Below, piece after piece: positions 20,753 through 30,221 of a stretch of DNA of 64,000 nt (position 1 is its first letter; every line of letters starts with the position of its first letter). Under the pieces are notes generated by a model. The model was given only the letters and a program-made list of their open reading frames with translations. It ran no database searches and was not told the DNA's origin. Source of the stretch: Anaerolineales bacterium (GTDB lineage: Bacteria; Chloroflexota; Anaerolineae; Anaerolineales; UBA4823). A program made the translations under genes and the position numbers. Location: the NCBI GenBank assembly GCA_020060465.1, contig JAGVAD010000016.1, forward strand, positions 93,240-157,239. The letters are read 5' to 3'.

Positions 20753-20809
20753 ATGGACGAGAAAAAGAAAGACGAAGACCCTCTGAGTCATTCCAAAGAA
20801 CCGCCCTGA
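20753..20809 (+). CDS. Putative 18-aa leader peptide MDEKKKDEDPLSHSKEPP
   Basis: ATG about 7 nt after GAGGAAG; stop 48 nt before the corA ATG. Confidence 0.35.
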   Translation: MDEKKKDEDPLSHSKEPP

Positions 20810-20857
20810 AACCACACCATCCATGGGGCAAGTTTGCCCTTAGACAAGGAGTTGACG

Positions 20858-21787
20858 ATGATCACGATCTATAAGAAGAGCGAAAACGGGTTGGCTGTTC
20901 AGCCCGAATTCATCAGCGGAAGCTGGATCAACGTTATCAATCCCACTCCTGAAGAGATCGCCCGCATTCATGCGCTGGGCGTTCCCCAGGACTACATCAC
21001 CTACCCTCTCGACCTGGATGAGCGCGCCCGCACCGAACGTGAAAACGGCGAACTGTTGATCGTTTTACGCATCCCTTACTTTCAGGGCAAAGACGCCGAC
21101 GTTCCCTACATTACGATCCCACTTGGAATTATTCTGACAGATCAATACATTATCACAGTGTGTAAGCTCGAAAACGAGATTATCACCGAGTTCACCAACG
21201 GCCGCGCCAAAGACGCAACTACCAGCAAGCGCCTGCGTTTCGTGCTGCGCATCTTGTTAAGTACCGCCAATAAATATTTGAATTATTTGCGTGAGATCAC
21301 CAAGGCGGTGGATATTCTTGAAGATCAATTGCAGCAATCCACCCGCAACAAAGAGGTGCTTGACCTGCTCAAATACCAAAAGAGCCTGACCTACTTCACC
21401 ACGGCGCTGAAATCCAACGAGCTGATGATGGAACGATTGCAGCGCAGTCAATTGCTGCGTACCTATCCAGAAGATGAGGATCTGCTGGAAGACGTACTTA
21501 CCGAAAACCAACAGGCGATTGAAATGACCAACATCACCAGCAATATTCTCAGCAGCATGATGGACGCTTTTGCCTCGATTATCTCGAATAACCTGAACAC
21601 GGTGATGAAGTTCCTTGCTTCGATCACGATTGTGCTTAGTCTGCCCACTCTGGTGGCGAGTTTATTTGGCATGAATGTGCATTTGCCGTTGGAGCTTCAC
21701 CCGAACGCTTTTCTTTACATTATTATGATCTCTATTCTCATTAGTCTGGTCGTGGTGTATATTTTCTGGCGGCGAGATTGGTTATAA
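20858..21787 (+). CDS. corA: CorA family magnesium/divalent cation transporter
   Basis: SLFGMNVHLPLE (GMN motif), two C-terminal TM helices; AAGGAG RBS before MITIYKKSENG. Confidence 0.92.
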   Translation: MITIYKKSENGLAVQPEFISGSWINVINPTPEEIARIHALGVPQDYITYPLDLDERARTERENGELLIVLRIPYFQGKDADVPYITIPLGIILTDQYIITVCKLENEIITEFTNGRAKDATTSKRLRFVLRILLSTANKYLNYLREITKAVDILEDQLQQSTRNKEVLDLLKYQKSLTYFTTALKSNELMMERLQRSQLLRTYPEDEDLLEDVLTENQQAIEMTNITSNILSSMMDAFASIISNNLNTVMKFLASITIVLSLPTLVASLFGMNVHLPLELHPNAFLYIIMISILISLVVVYIFWRRDWL

Positions 21788-21800
21788 GGCTTCTTTGACA

Positions 21801-21846
21801 AAAACGCCGCCGATCAGTCATCGTACCTGGTCGGCGGCGTTTTGTT
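21801..21846 (+). terminator. Rho-independent terminator after corA
   Basis: AAACGCCGCCGA...TCGGCGGCGTTTTGTTT stem with T tail. Confidence 0.8.
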
Positions 21847-21859
21847 TCGTCATCCTTGT

Positions 21860-23776
21860 TCAAGCGAAAATGACATGTTGAAGCAAGAAGCGTTCGACTT
21901 CGCGGTAGTAATGGGCGAGCGTCTCAGGTTTGCGGAAGCCGTGACCCTCGCCGGGATAGACATGGTAAATATGCGGCACGCCGCGGCGGCGCAGCACCTC
22001 AACCAGAGCGTCTAGCTGCGAGCGCGGCACGGCGGTGTCCTCCTCGCCCTGGAACAAAGCCAGAGGATCGCGAATGTGATCAGCGAAAAAGATCGGCGAG
22101 CGTTCGCGATAGAGAGCGGCTGCTTCTGGCAATGGGCCAAGCAGGCTATCGTTGTAATGCTTTTCGAATTTGTGCGTCTCGAGCGCCAGGATGAATTGGT
22201 TGGTGATGCCATACAGGCAGATGCCGGCTTTGAAAAAACCGGAGTAATCCTCCAGCGCCTTCAGCACCGTATAACCGCCGGCGCTGCCGCCCAGAATCGC
22301 CAGCCGTTGCCCATCTACCAGCCCTTCTGCGACAAGATATTGCGCCCCGCTGACCGCGTCTTCAACGTCATAAACGCCCCAATTCCCTTTTAGCAGATCG
22401 CGATAGGCGCGGCCAAACCCCGTGCTGCCGCGGAAATTCACCTCCAACACCGCGTAGCCGCGGTTGGTGTAAAACTGCACATCATTGTTGAAACTTGCCA
22501 TTGCCTGGCTGGTTGGCCCGCCATGCACCCTGACGATCAAAGGCGGCCGCCCCTGGCTCTCATAAGCTGGGTGATGCGGCGGGTAATATAAGCCGTAAAC
22601 CGGGCCGCCGTCTTTGCTGCGCCATTGGACGGTCTGCGGATGCGAATAATAATCGGGTGCGAACTCCTCGGAACTGGAACGCCGCACGACCTGCGCCGCC
22701 ACTGGCTGGATGGGGTGATCCCCTGGCAGGGAGAGCGTTAACACGCGCGGCGGTGTTTGGCTGCCGGACGCGATCAGAGCAATACCATGCGGCGAGACGG
22801 CGATCTGTTGCAAATGGGTATATTCTTCTCCAACAGTCAGACGTAGTTCGTCGCCAGACTTTAGATCTATTTGCCACAAGCTGACCAGATGGTTTTGATT
22901 GCGTAGGAAATAAATTCTCTGGCCGCTTGGATCGAACCCGTACGTGCGCAAGCCCTGGATCCAGGCTGGCAGGCCATGCTCGGCCGGCTGATGGGTTAGC
23001 TGGCGGCGTTCTCCACTGACCAGATCATGCACATAAAGCTGTTGCCATCCATCGGCGTCGGAGACGTAAGCCAATAATCTGCCATCGGGGGAAAATTGCG
23101 GCTGGAAGACGGACGTACGCTCGTCTCCGGCGACTCTAACCTTGTCTTTCAGTATGGGCAAACCGCTCGCAGGGATTTCCAGCGCGCCCAGCCATAATTC
23201 TGCACCGTCCCAGGGCATGTTGGGATGATTCCAGGCGATCCAGGCGATGCGCCGGTTATCTGGATGCCAGGTCGGTTGCATATAGAAGTCATCCTTGGCG
23301 ATAAGTTTTTGCGGCCATTGCTGCCCCTCTGCATCAACGATCTCCAGGCTGTCGCGCTCTTCGTAGGAGCGCAAAAAGAGCAACCAGCGCCCGTCAGGCG
23401 AAGGCGTTGGGCAGGCGCAGGAGCCAAACCCTGGCGCGATGGGTTGAGCAGGCGCGCCGCCACTGGTCGGCTGGCGATAGATTCTGCCGGAGCCGGCTTC
23501 GGCAAAATATACCCAACCCGAACCGACGCCAAAATCTCCTCCGCCGTAGCCTAAATGGCCGGCAGCAGAATATTGACTGTTTAGATCGCGCAGCGCCTGT
23601 CCATTGGTCGGCTGCAAAACCAGGGCGGCGCGATCCGGTCGCCGCTCCAACCAGATCAAGGATCCATCTGTATCCCAGGCGACATCGCTCAGCCGTAGAT
23701 CTTTGGAAAGGCTAGCTGGTGAAAGCGGGCTTTCCCATAACCCATAAGGGCGTTGGGTTTTAACAATTGCCGTCAT
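21860..23776 (-). CDS. S9 family prolyl oligopeptidase / acylaminoacyl-peptidase-like
   Basis: N-terminal propeller (SPDGRWLLFLRS; FSPDGRLLAYVSD), C-terminal hydrolase with GGSAGGYTVLKAL nucleophile motif and GEGHGFRKPE. Confidence 0.9.
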   Translation of the reverse strand: MTAIVKTQRPYGLWESPLSPASLSKDLRLSDVAWDTDGSLIWLERRPDRAALVLQPTNGQALRDLNSQYSAAGHLGYGGGDFGVGSGWVYFAEAGSGRIYRQPTSGGAPAQPIAPGFGSCACPTPSPDGRWLLFLRSYEERDSLEIVDAEGQQWPQKLIAKDDFYMQPTWHPDNRRIAWIAWNHPNMPWDGAELWLGALEIPASGLPILKDKVRVAGDERTSVFQPQFSPDGRLLAYVSDADGWQQLYVHDLVSGERRQLTHQPAEHGLPAWIQGLRTYGFDPSGQRIYFLRNQNHLVSLWQIDLKSGDELRLTVGEEYTHLQQIAVSPHGIALIASGSQTPPRVLTLSLPGDHPIQPVAAQVVRRSSSEEFAPDYYSHPQTVQWRSKDGGPVYGLYYPPHHPAYESQGRPPLIVRVHGGPTSQAMASFNNDVQFYTNRGYAVLEVNFRGSTGFGRAYRDLLKGNWGVYDVEDAVSGAQYLVAEGLVDGQRLAILGGSAGGYTVLKALEDYSGFFKAGICLYGITNQFILALETHKFEKHYNDSLLGPLPEAAALYRERSPIFFADHIRDPLALFQGEEDTAVPRSQLDALVEVLRRRGVPHIYHVYPGEGHGFRKPETLAHYYREVERFLLQHVIFA

Positions 23777-23791
23777 AAAACGCCTCCGAAG

Positions 23792-24448
23792 CTATTCGTC
23801 CTGAACTTTGATTAAAGTGAAACTGCGGCGATGGATGTGGCAAGCTCCGAACCGCTCGATCGCGCGGCGATGCTCCTGAGTGCCATATCCTTTGTGTGCA
23901 GCAAAGCGGTAGCCTGGGTAATCGCCATCGAGCTGGCGCATCACCGCATCTCGGGCAGTTTTTGCCAGCAGCGAGGCCGCGGCGATGCTCAGGCAACGTG
24001 CATCCCCTTTGATAATTGCGCTTTGGGGAATTGCTTCCTCAGGCAGCCTCAAGAAATCCACCAACAGATGTTCGGGGCGCACGGTTAGCGCTTCCAACGC
24101 CCGATGCACCGCCAGACGCGTGGCCGGGACAATGCCCAGGGTGTCAATCTCCTGATGGCTGGCGAAACCGACTGCATGGGTAATCGCTGCGCGGCGCACG
24201 CACTCCGCCCAGTGTTCCCGTTCTTTGGCGGTCATCTGTTTCGAATCGCGCACGCCGCTCAGCTCCGCCTGTATCTCTTGATGCGGGGGCAGGATGACCG
24301 CTGCCGCAGCCACCGGTCCCGCCAGAGCGCCTCGCCCGGCTTCATCAACCCCAGCGACCCATTGGATGCCGCGCTCCCATAACTCCGCCTCGAATGAAAG
24401 GTCGGGATAGGAGGGGATCAGACCGGGGTCGAATTTTTGTCTAGGCAT
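23792..24448 (-). CDS. rnhB: Ribonuclease HII
   Basis: [41 protein letters not shown]. Confidence 0.93.
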   Translation of the reverse strand: MPRQKFDPGLIPSYPDLSFEAELWERGIQWVAGVDEAGRGALAGPVAAAAVILPPHQEIQAELSGVRDSKQMTAKEREHWAECVRRAAITHAVGFASHQEIDTLGIVPATRLAVHRALEALTVRPEHLLVDFLRLPEEAIPQSAIIKGDARCLSIAAASLLAKTARDAVMRQLDGDYPGYRFAAHKGYGTQEHRRAIERFGACHIHRRSFTLIKVQDE

Positions 24449-24462
24449 AGGTTTTTATGATT

Positions 24463-25275
24463 TCAGGTTCGATTGTACACTCCCCGCCAGGCGTTGCGAC
24501 GGATGGTGAGCAAGTCTAAACCCATTTGAAACGCATCCTGCAATAGATTCAATTTACTTTCCGGGTTGAAGTACCACGGGATGGGCACTTCGACCAGACG
24601 ATAGCCGCGGCGGCGGGCGAGATACAACGCCTCGATATCGAATGACCAGCCAGGCAGGGTGAGATGAGAGAACAGGTCTTCAGCGACGGGGGCGCGAAAA
24701 CACTTGAAGCCGCACTGCGTATCGTGCAGACCCGGCAACGCCAGCAATCGGATCATGAGGTTGATCATCCGACCGCCGAAATGACGGTAGAAGGGTTCAT
24801 GATACCGCACCGCGCCACGCGCCTCGCGTGAACCGATAGCAATATCAAAATCGGTCAAAATGGGTGGTAGGAAGCGATTGACCTCTTCGATGGGCATGGA
24901 AAGATCTGCATCGCACATGAAGCGATACGCCCCACGTGCGGTCAGCATCCCGCGTTTTACCGCCCGGCCTTTGCCGCGTTCGGGTTCGTGGATGGCGTAA
25001 AAATTTTCTACACGTTCAGCAAACCCCTGGGCAATTTCCAGGGTGCGATCCTGGCTGCCATTTTCGACAACCAGCACCTCTGCCAGGTAGTTTTGCTGTT
25101 GTAGAAACTGCTCGATTTTCTCCAGCGTATCCGGCAAGCGGCGCTCTTCGTTGTAAGCCGGGATGATAATGGATAAAAATGGCGTGGTCAAAGGGTTTTG
25201 TTTCAGCTCAAGTGATGATGAGAATGATAATAATGATCGCGGCAAATAAAATGATGTTGCCCACCAGCAACGCAC
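24463..25275 (-). CDS. Glycosyltransferase family 2 (dolichyl-phosphate glucose synthase-like); start uncertain
   Basis: FLSIIIPAYNEERRLPDTLEKIEQFL; VENGSQDRTLEIA; CDADLSMP; DTQCGFKCF. ORF start overlaps the upstream gene, true start probably nearer 25200. Confidence 0.82.
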   Translation of the reverse strand: MRCWWATSFYLPRSLLSFSSSLELKQNPLTTPFLSIIIPAYNEERRLPDTLEKIEQFLQQQNYLAEVLVVENGSQDRTLEIAQGFAERVENFYAIHEPERGKGRAVKRGMLTARGAYRFMCDADLSMPIEEVNRFLPPILTDFDIAIGSREARGAVRYHEPFYRHFGGRMINLMIRLLALPGLHDTQCGFKCFRAPVAEDLFSHLTLPGWSFDIEALYLARRRGYRLVEVPIPWYFNPESKLNLLQDAFQMGLDLLTIRRNAWRGVYNRT

Positions 25276-26038
25276 CCAGGATCAACCATTGGCGGCGGTT
25301 GAAGGCGGCAAAGCGCGACACCCGTTGAATGATCTTCGGTTCGGCAAGAGGCGGCGCCGCAAATCGGCGCTCGGTCATCGCTTTCGCCTCGTCAGGCGCT
25401 TCATCAAGCCCGGGCGCCTGAACCAATTTTGCTAAGGCAAGCTCCGATAAAGGCTGGCTTAAACGTTCCAGGATGCTTTCGATTGCCTCACGGCTCAACG
25501 TGACGCGAGTTTGCAGCAGGCTGGCGGCAAACCGCCCGATGGCGTCTGCCTGGATCAGGCGGGCAATGGGCCGTTGAGGTTCGATATGAGCGCCGGGGTT
25601 GGTGAAAAGCACCGCCGGCTCGATGGGAAAAGCGTCCATCTCCAGATCGGTCAGCAAGGCTTCCACGGTTTTGCTCATGGCGACTGCTTGCAGCGGTAAA
25701 TTGGCTCGCGCAGGTTTGAACGAATGCGCTCGAGCGTCCATCTCTTCCCATTGATCCTCAACGGCACGAAAAACTCCCCGCATTGGGCTGGCGAGGATGA
25801 CCCAAACGCCCGGCGGTCCGACCAAGATGAGCGGAGAATATGCCTGCGCCGAGGGAAATTTCAATCCCAGCAGCATCACAAAACGGTTGTCCAGGATGTT
25901 TTTGAAAATCTGTAACACAGCTTCCTGGGACTTCCGATCTGCCCTGGATGACGACGGGATGAGGTCGCCGATGGCGCGGCTCAACCCCGATGATTTTCTC
26001 TCCTCGCCCTCTGGATTGGCAAGATCAATGACTTTCAT
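25208..26038 (-). CDS. NERD-like domain protein with C-terminal TM helix
   Basis: ILVGPPGVWVILASPMRGVF nuclease-related core; terminal hydrophobic helix LVGNIILFAAIIIIILIIT. Confidence 0.55.
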   Translation of the reverse strand: MKVIDLANPEGEERKSSGLSRAIGDLIPSSSRADRKSQEAVLQIFKNILDNRFVMLLGLKFPSAQAYSPLILVGPPGVWVILASPMRGVFRAVEDQWEEMDARAHSFKPARANLPLQAVAMSKTVEALLTDLEMDAFPIEPAVLFTNPGAHIEPQRPIARLIQADAIGRFAASLLQTRVTLSREAIESILERLSQPLSELALAKLVQAPGLDEAPDEAKAMTERRFAAPPLAEPKIIQRVSRFAAFNRRQWLILGALLVGNIILFAAIIIIILIIT

Positions 26039-26174
26039 AATCCAAACATTCTCAAAAAGCGTTCGGGAATTTCCCCCTCCCCAGCGGGAAGAGGAGCCAG
26101 AAGGGATGGGTAAAGAAGATGGTTTCCGAACATTCTCTCTCAGATATAAAAAAGCCGGAACTGGGTTCCGGCGG

Positions 26175-26486
26175 TTAGATCACGGGTACACCATCCAGAT
26201 GATCTCGATCCTCTCGCGGTTCGCCGGTAGTCAGAACTTCTTTTCCATTATTTTGGGCGATGCGTACCGGCTTGTCCACTTCAAAGGTGCCGCCCATCAT
26301 AGGAAGGCGTTTGCCGGTCACGAAATTTTTACCAGCTTTGATTTGGTCAATCAACGCTTGCCGCTCAATCAATACGCGGTCGCTGAAGATCGCGCCGCGA
26401 CGCACGTATGCGCGCACCCATTTGACTTTCCCGTCTGAATTATAATGAACTGCTTCGACGACTCCGTCAAATTTTGGTTTCGCCAT
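26175..26486 (-). CDS. Hypothetical protein
   Basis: MAKPKFDGVVEAVHYNSDGKVKWVRAYVRRGAIFSDRVLIERQALIDQIKAGKNFVTGKR; coherent ORF in an otherwise unoccupied strand. Confidence 0.6.
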   Translation of the reverse strand: MAKPKFDGVVEAVHYNSDGKVKWVRAYVRRGAIFSDRVLIERQALIDQIKAGKNFVTGKRLPMMGGTFEVDKPVRIAQNNGKEVLTTGEPREDRDHLDGVPVI

Positions 26487-26578
26487 CCGTCCCCTCCGCA
26501 TCAATGGAACTGCTGCGTGAGAAATAGATTGCGTAGGGCGATTTTCATTGCTGAAGCCGCGCTACGCAAAAATGATCC

Positions 26579-26655
26579 TGGTCGGGGCGGGCGGACTCGA
26601 ACCGCCGACCCCCGCGTCCCAAACGCGGTGCGCTACCGAACTGCGCCACACCCCG
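26579..26655 (-). tRNA. tRNA-Pro (anticodon TGG), 3' CCA encoded
   Basis: Reverse complement CGGGGTGTGGCGCAGTTCGGTAGCGCACCGCGTTTGGGACGCGGGGGTCGGCGGTTCGAGTCCGCCCGCCCCGACCA; anticodon stem CCGCG/CGCGG with loop TTTGGGA. Confidence 0.95.
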
Positions 26656-26728
26656 AACGGTGTGAGTATAATGCGAAGTGGCGTTTGCCGTCAAGGAGAA
26701 TGTGCGTTTTGCTCTTAATGTTTAGCCA

Positions 26729-27481
26729 ATGACGAACCAAAGCATCTATCCTGATCTCTATCATGTTCATCACAGCCTGTATGCAGAAGACATCCCGTTT
26801 TGGCTGAGCTTAGCCAACGAATGTGCAGGAGCAGTCCTTGAATTGGGTTGTGGCAGTGGGCGTGTATTGACGCGCCTGGCCGAAGCCGGCCACAAAGTCT
26901 ATGGGATTGAGCTGGACGCTGGTATGCTCTCGGTTTTGCAGAGGCTTCTGCCGCCTGACCTGCGCAACTCGGTCCGATTGATCCAGGCTGATTTCACCCG
27001 ATTTCGTCTGGAGAGGCGCTTTGGGTTGATCTTCTTGCCTTGCAACACTTATAGCACGCTCGGCGCTTTGCAGCGTCTATCATTACTGGCTTGCGTCCGC
27101 CGGTGTTTGCAGCCGGGCGGGCAGTTTGCCTTCAGCGTGCCCAACCCTCAGCTTCTCAAACATCTACCGGCGCGCTCAGAAGCTGAGGTGGAAGAAGTCT
27201 TCTCTCACCCTGTAGATGGCGAACCGGTGCAGGTGAGCAGCGAGTGGCGGCGTACGCGCCGTCAATTTGTTCTCACCTGGCGATACGACCATCTGTTGCC
27301 AGATGGCCGCGTGGAGAGGCTCAGCGTCGCTGTTTCTCATGAGCTGGTAGAGATTCAAGCATATCTTGCCGAATTGCGCAACGCCGGCTTCGGTTCGTTC
27401 GTTCAATACGGCGATTTCGATTTTTCCACCTTCACGCCGGATTCGCCCCATCTGATCCTTCTGGCGAGGGCAACAGATTAA
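26729..27481 (+). CDS. Class I SAM-dependent methyltransferase
   Basis: GAVLELGCGSGRVLTRLAEAGHKVYGIELDAGML. Confidence 0.88.
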   Translation: MTNQSIYPDLYHVHHSLYAEDIPFWLSLANECAGAVLELGCGSGRVLTRLAEAGHKVYGIELDAGMLSVLQRLLPPDLRNSVRLIQADFTRFRLERRFGLIFLPCNTYSTLGALQRLSLLACVRRCLQPGGQFAFSVPNPQLLKHLPARSEAEVEEVFSHPVDGEPVQVSSEWRRTRRQFVLTWRYDHLLPDGRVERLSVAVSHELVEIQAYLAELRNAGFGSFVQYGDFDFSTFTPDSPHLILLARATD

Positions 27482-27485
27482 TCTT

Positions 27486-27529
27486 GCAGGCGCAGGTGGA
27501 CAAGCTGTCTGCCTGCGCCTGCTTCTTTC
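27486..27529 (+). terminator. Hairpin terminator between convergent genes
   Basis: GCAGGCGCAG...CTGCGCCTGC then TTCTTTC. Confidence 0.7.
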
Positions 27530-27552
27530 AGAACAGGATCACGACCGCTTCG

Positions 27553-28653
27553 CTAATACCGCAACAGAGCGCCGATTTGATCGAACCCTTTTACTTTCTG
27601 ATTATCATGCAACACTTCGACATCGCCGCCAGCGGCCATGACCATGCGCACTGCCATTTCCACCGCGTCTGGGATTTGTTCCGTTTCGCCGTCGCAGAAG
27701 GGGCAATTGCCGGTGGGGATCGAGGTCAGATAACCGCAGCTTTTACAGCGGTAACCTGTGGCGCGATAGCCATCGCGAATCGCCAGGCTTTGCACTCGCC
27801 CCTCGCGGATGGCGATCAATGTGTCTTCCAGCCCAACCACACCACCGCGTCCTTTTGCCGCGTTGGTGACAATCGTTTCAATAAGCTGCATCTCGCGGCG
27901 ATGTTCAGCCTGCTCGCCGATCACCAGGGTGCGTTCCAGCACTTCGGTGTGGCTGGCGTTCATATTGATTGGGAATGAACCGATCACCAGGCTCTGCCAG
28001 GATTTGGGCAGATGGCTGCGAAACTGAGCCACGTTTTCCTCCGTGCCGCCAATGACAATGCGGCGCACGTTTTTCTCGCTGAAGAAGCGCGAGGCGAACT
28101 CCACTGCCTCTTTCAGGTTGCGATCGGCAACCTCCTCGACGTAATCCGTCTGTCCGGCGACGCCGCCGCGCCGTCCCGCAGCCTGGGAACCTCCGCCGCG
28201 TTTCGTGTGGCGCACCGCTTCGCCGACCATACCTTCCTGTTCGATCAGCTCGCCCAGATGAAAATAAAAGAGGCGCGCTCCCTGTTTATCTACCAGCACA
28301 ACGCCGTAACCGCCATAAGAGTCCAGTAAGTCAGCCAATGGTTTCACATACGGGCGATCACTGACCCGCACCCGGCTGCGAGTTGCTACCGCCAGGGGAA
28401 AGGCGCGAAAGAATCCTTCTGGGGCGCAGGAAAACACCGCCACGCTGCGCCCCGACCAATCGTGTTCATGGTCGAAATATCGTAATACCGCCTGAATGTC
28501 CTCAGGTAATTCGACTTCCTTCAACATATTGCGAAGGTGGAGTTTATATGCGTCGGCGTTGCCGGCAGCCGGATCGGTGTTCAGGTACACGCTGAGCACC
28601 GGATGCGACGACTGATAATGCAGCAACTCCTGCAATTCGCGGTCGGTTAACAT
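27553..28653 (-). CDS. Vms1/eRF1-like (baeRF family) putative peptidyl-tRNA release factor with C-terminal zinc ribbon
   Basis: VLSVYLNTDP N-terminus, VVLVDKQGARLFYFHLGE, GGGSQAAGRRGGVAGQ loop, RIVIGGTEENV, CKSCGYLTSIPTGNCPFC. Confidence 0.75.
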   Translation of the reverse strand: MLTDRELQELLHYQSSHPVLSVYLNTDPAAGNADAYKLHLRNMLKEVELPEDIQAVLRYFDHEHDWSGRSVAVFSCAPEGFFRAFPLAVATRSRVRVSDRPYVKPLADLLDSYGGYGVVLVDKQGARLFYFHLGELIEQEGMVGEAVRHTKRGGGSQAAGRRGGVAGQTDYVEEVADRNLKEAVEFASRFFSEKNVRRIVIGGTEENVAQFRSHLPKSWQSLVIGSFPINMNASHTEVLERTLVIGEQAEHRREMQLIETIVTNAAKGRGGVVGLEDTLIAIREGRVQSLAIRDGYRATGYRCKSCGYLTSIPTGNCPFCDGETEQIPDAVEMAVRMVMAAGGDVEVLHDNQKVKGFDQIGALLRY

Positions 28654-28973
28654 AAATTACCTCCTTCAAAGCTGTTCAGTTTGGATTTTTAGGTTGGGCG
28701 TCAAAACAAGTCGCCGATCGGCTGGTAGCCGCTGCCTCAGGAGTGCAAATGTCGCTTGATTGGGGTAGAAGCGTTCCATTAACATCTCCTCATTGTTATA
28801 ATATTCCTGCCCCCTGACTACTTCAGTGTGTATTCACATTTTAAGATGGTGAGGGATGCAAAGTCAAGCTTTTTTGTTAAAACTTATAGAATTCTAACCA
28901 TCAAACCCGCTGACATTAACTTGAAGTGATGGCCTCCCTTTTCCATGTAACCGTGCTATGATTATTAAAAGCT

Positions 28974-30146
28974 ATGAAAACTGCACGTGAGCGAATCCTC
29001 CTCGTTGAAAACGACCCCGAAATTTGCGATTTGATCGCCCGCCAGACTTTGCTGGCGCTGGGTTATCAGGTGCAGGTCGCTCGCCAGGCGGCGAACGCCA
29101 TCCAGGAAGCATCACGATTTGCGCCGGATATCGTCATAACCGATATAAATCTGCCGGATCTGAGCGGTAAGGATCTGCTGGTGGCATTAAATTCTCAAGG
29201 AGTGTCGGCGCCGGTAATCGTCATCGCTCAGAAAGGCATGGAGAACGATCTGATCCAGGCTTTTCGTTTAGGCGCGACCGACTATTTGCTCTGGCCGGCG
29301 CGCGAGGCGGAAGTGGTGGCGGCGGTCGAAAGGGTGCTCAAACAGGTGCGCGCCCGGCGCGAAAGAGAAACCCTGGCGCGCCAATTGAAACAGACCAATG
29401 ATGAGTTGCAGCAACGTGTGCGAGAGCTGACCACCATTTTCGCGATTGGGAAAGCCGTCACCTCCATCACCAACCAGCGCGAATTGTTCGAGAAGATCGT
29501 CGAAGGCGCAGTGTATGTCACCGAGGCGGATGCTGGCTGGCTGTTGCTACGGCATGAGCGCGATAAAGTGTTCACGTTGGCGGCTCAACGTAACCTGCCT
29601 AAAGCCATTGCCGCCAGACTTAACCAGCCCTGGGATGATGGCATCAGCTCCCTGGTGGCGCTATCGGGCGAATCGCTCTCCATCTCTGGCGAGCCGCTGG
29701 CGCGCTTCAAGGTCTCTCAATTGGGACAATCCGCATTGGTCGTTCCAGTCAAGCTGAAGAAAGAAGTGATCGGTTTGCTGGTGGTGGTGCGCAAAGAGCC
29801 GCACCCGTTTAGCGCCAGCAACCGCACTTTATTGGAAGCCGTAGCAGATTACGCCTCTATTTCGATGGTGAACGCCAGACTTTTCCGCGCCCTGGAAGAT
29901 CGCGCCCGCACATTACAGCAGGCAGCCGATGTCGCCCTGGCCAATGAACGCAAAAAAGCTGATCTCATCAACGGGTTGCAGCGGGATCTGGTTCAGCCGC
30001 TCTCTAAAGCGATGAAAGCCATCGACTCGATGTTAGTAGGTGAAACGACGCGGCTGAACGCAGCTCAGAAGGGGGTGCTGCGCTCCGCAATGGAAAACCT
30101 GCAAACGATATCGAATCTAGTTCAATCGTTGAAGGGCGAAGATTGA
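28974..30146 (+). CDS. Receiver - coiled coil - GAF protein
   Basis: ILLVENDPEI...DIVITDINLPDLSG receiver; GAF region (EKIVEGAVYVTEADAGWLLL); no H-box or ATPase domain. Confidence 0.82.
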   Translation: MKTARERILLVENDPEICDLIARQTLLALGYQVQVARQAANAIQEASRFAPDIVITDINLPDLSGKDLLVALNSQGVSAPVIVIAQKGMENDLIQAFRLGATDYLLWPAREAEVVAAVERVLKQVRARRERETLARQLKQTNDELQQRVRELTTIFAIGKAVTSITNQRELFEKIVEGAVYVTEADAGWLLLRHERDKVFTLAAQRNLPKAIAARLNQPWDDGISSLVALSGESLSISGEPLARFKVSQLGQSALVVPVKLKKEVIGLLVVVRKEPHPFSASNRTLLEAVADYASISMVNARLFRALEDRARTLQQAADVALANERKKADLINGLQRDLVQPLSKAMKAIDSMLVGETTRLNAAQKGVLRSAMENLQTISNLVQSLKGED

Positions 30147-30221
30147 ACGGACTGCATGATATTTGCCTGTCCCGCCTGACTCCCGGTCGGCAGAAGGGCT
30201 ATTGATAGCAATCAGGTCAGG

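Noticed and set aside
20430-20857. Assignment of the corA leader to the M-box (ykoK) riboswitch
   Set aside because: I could not find the conserved M-box core by eye; left as an unclassified candidate pending Infernal.
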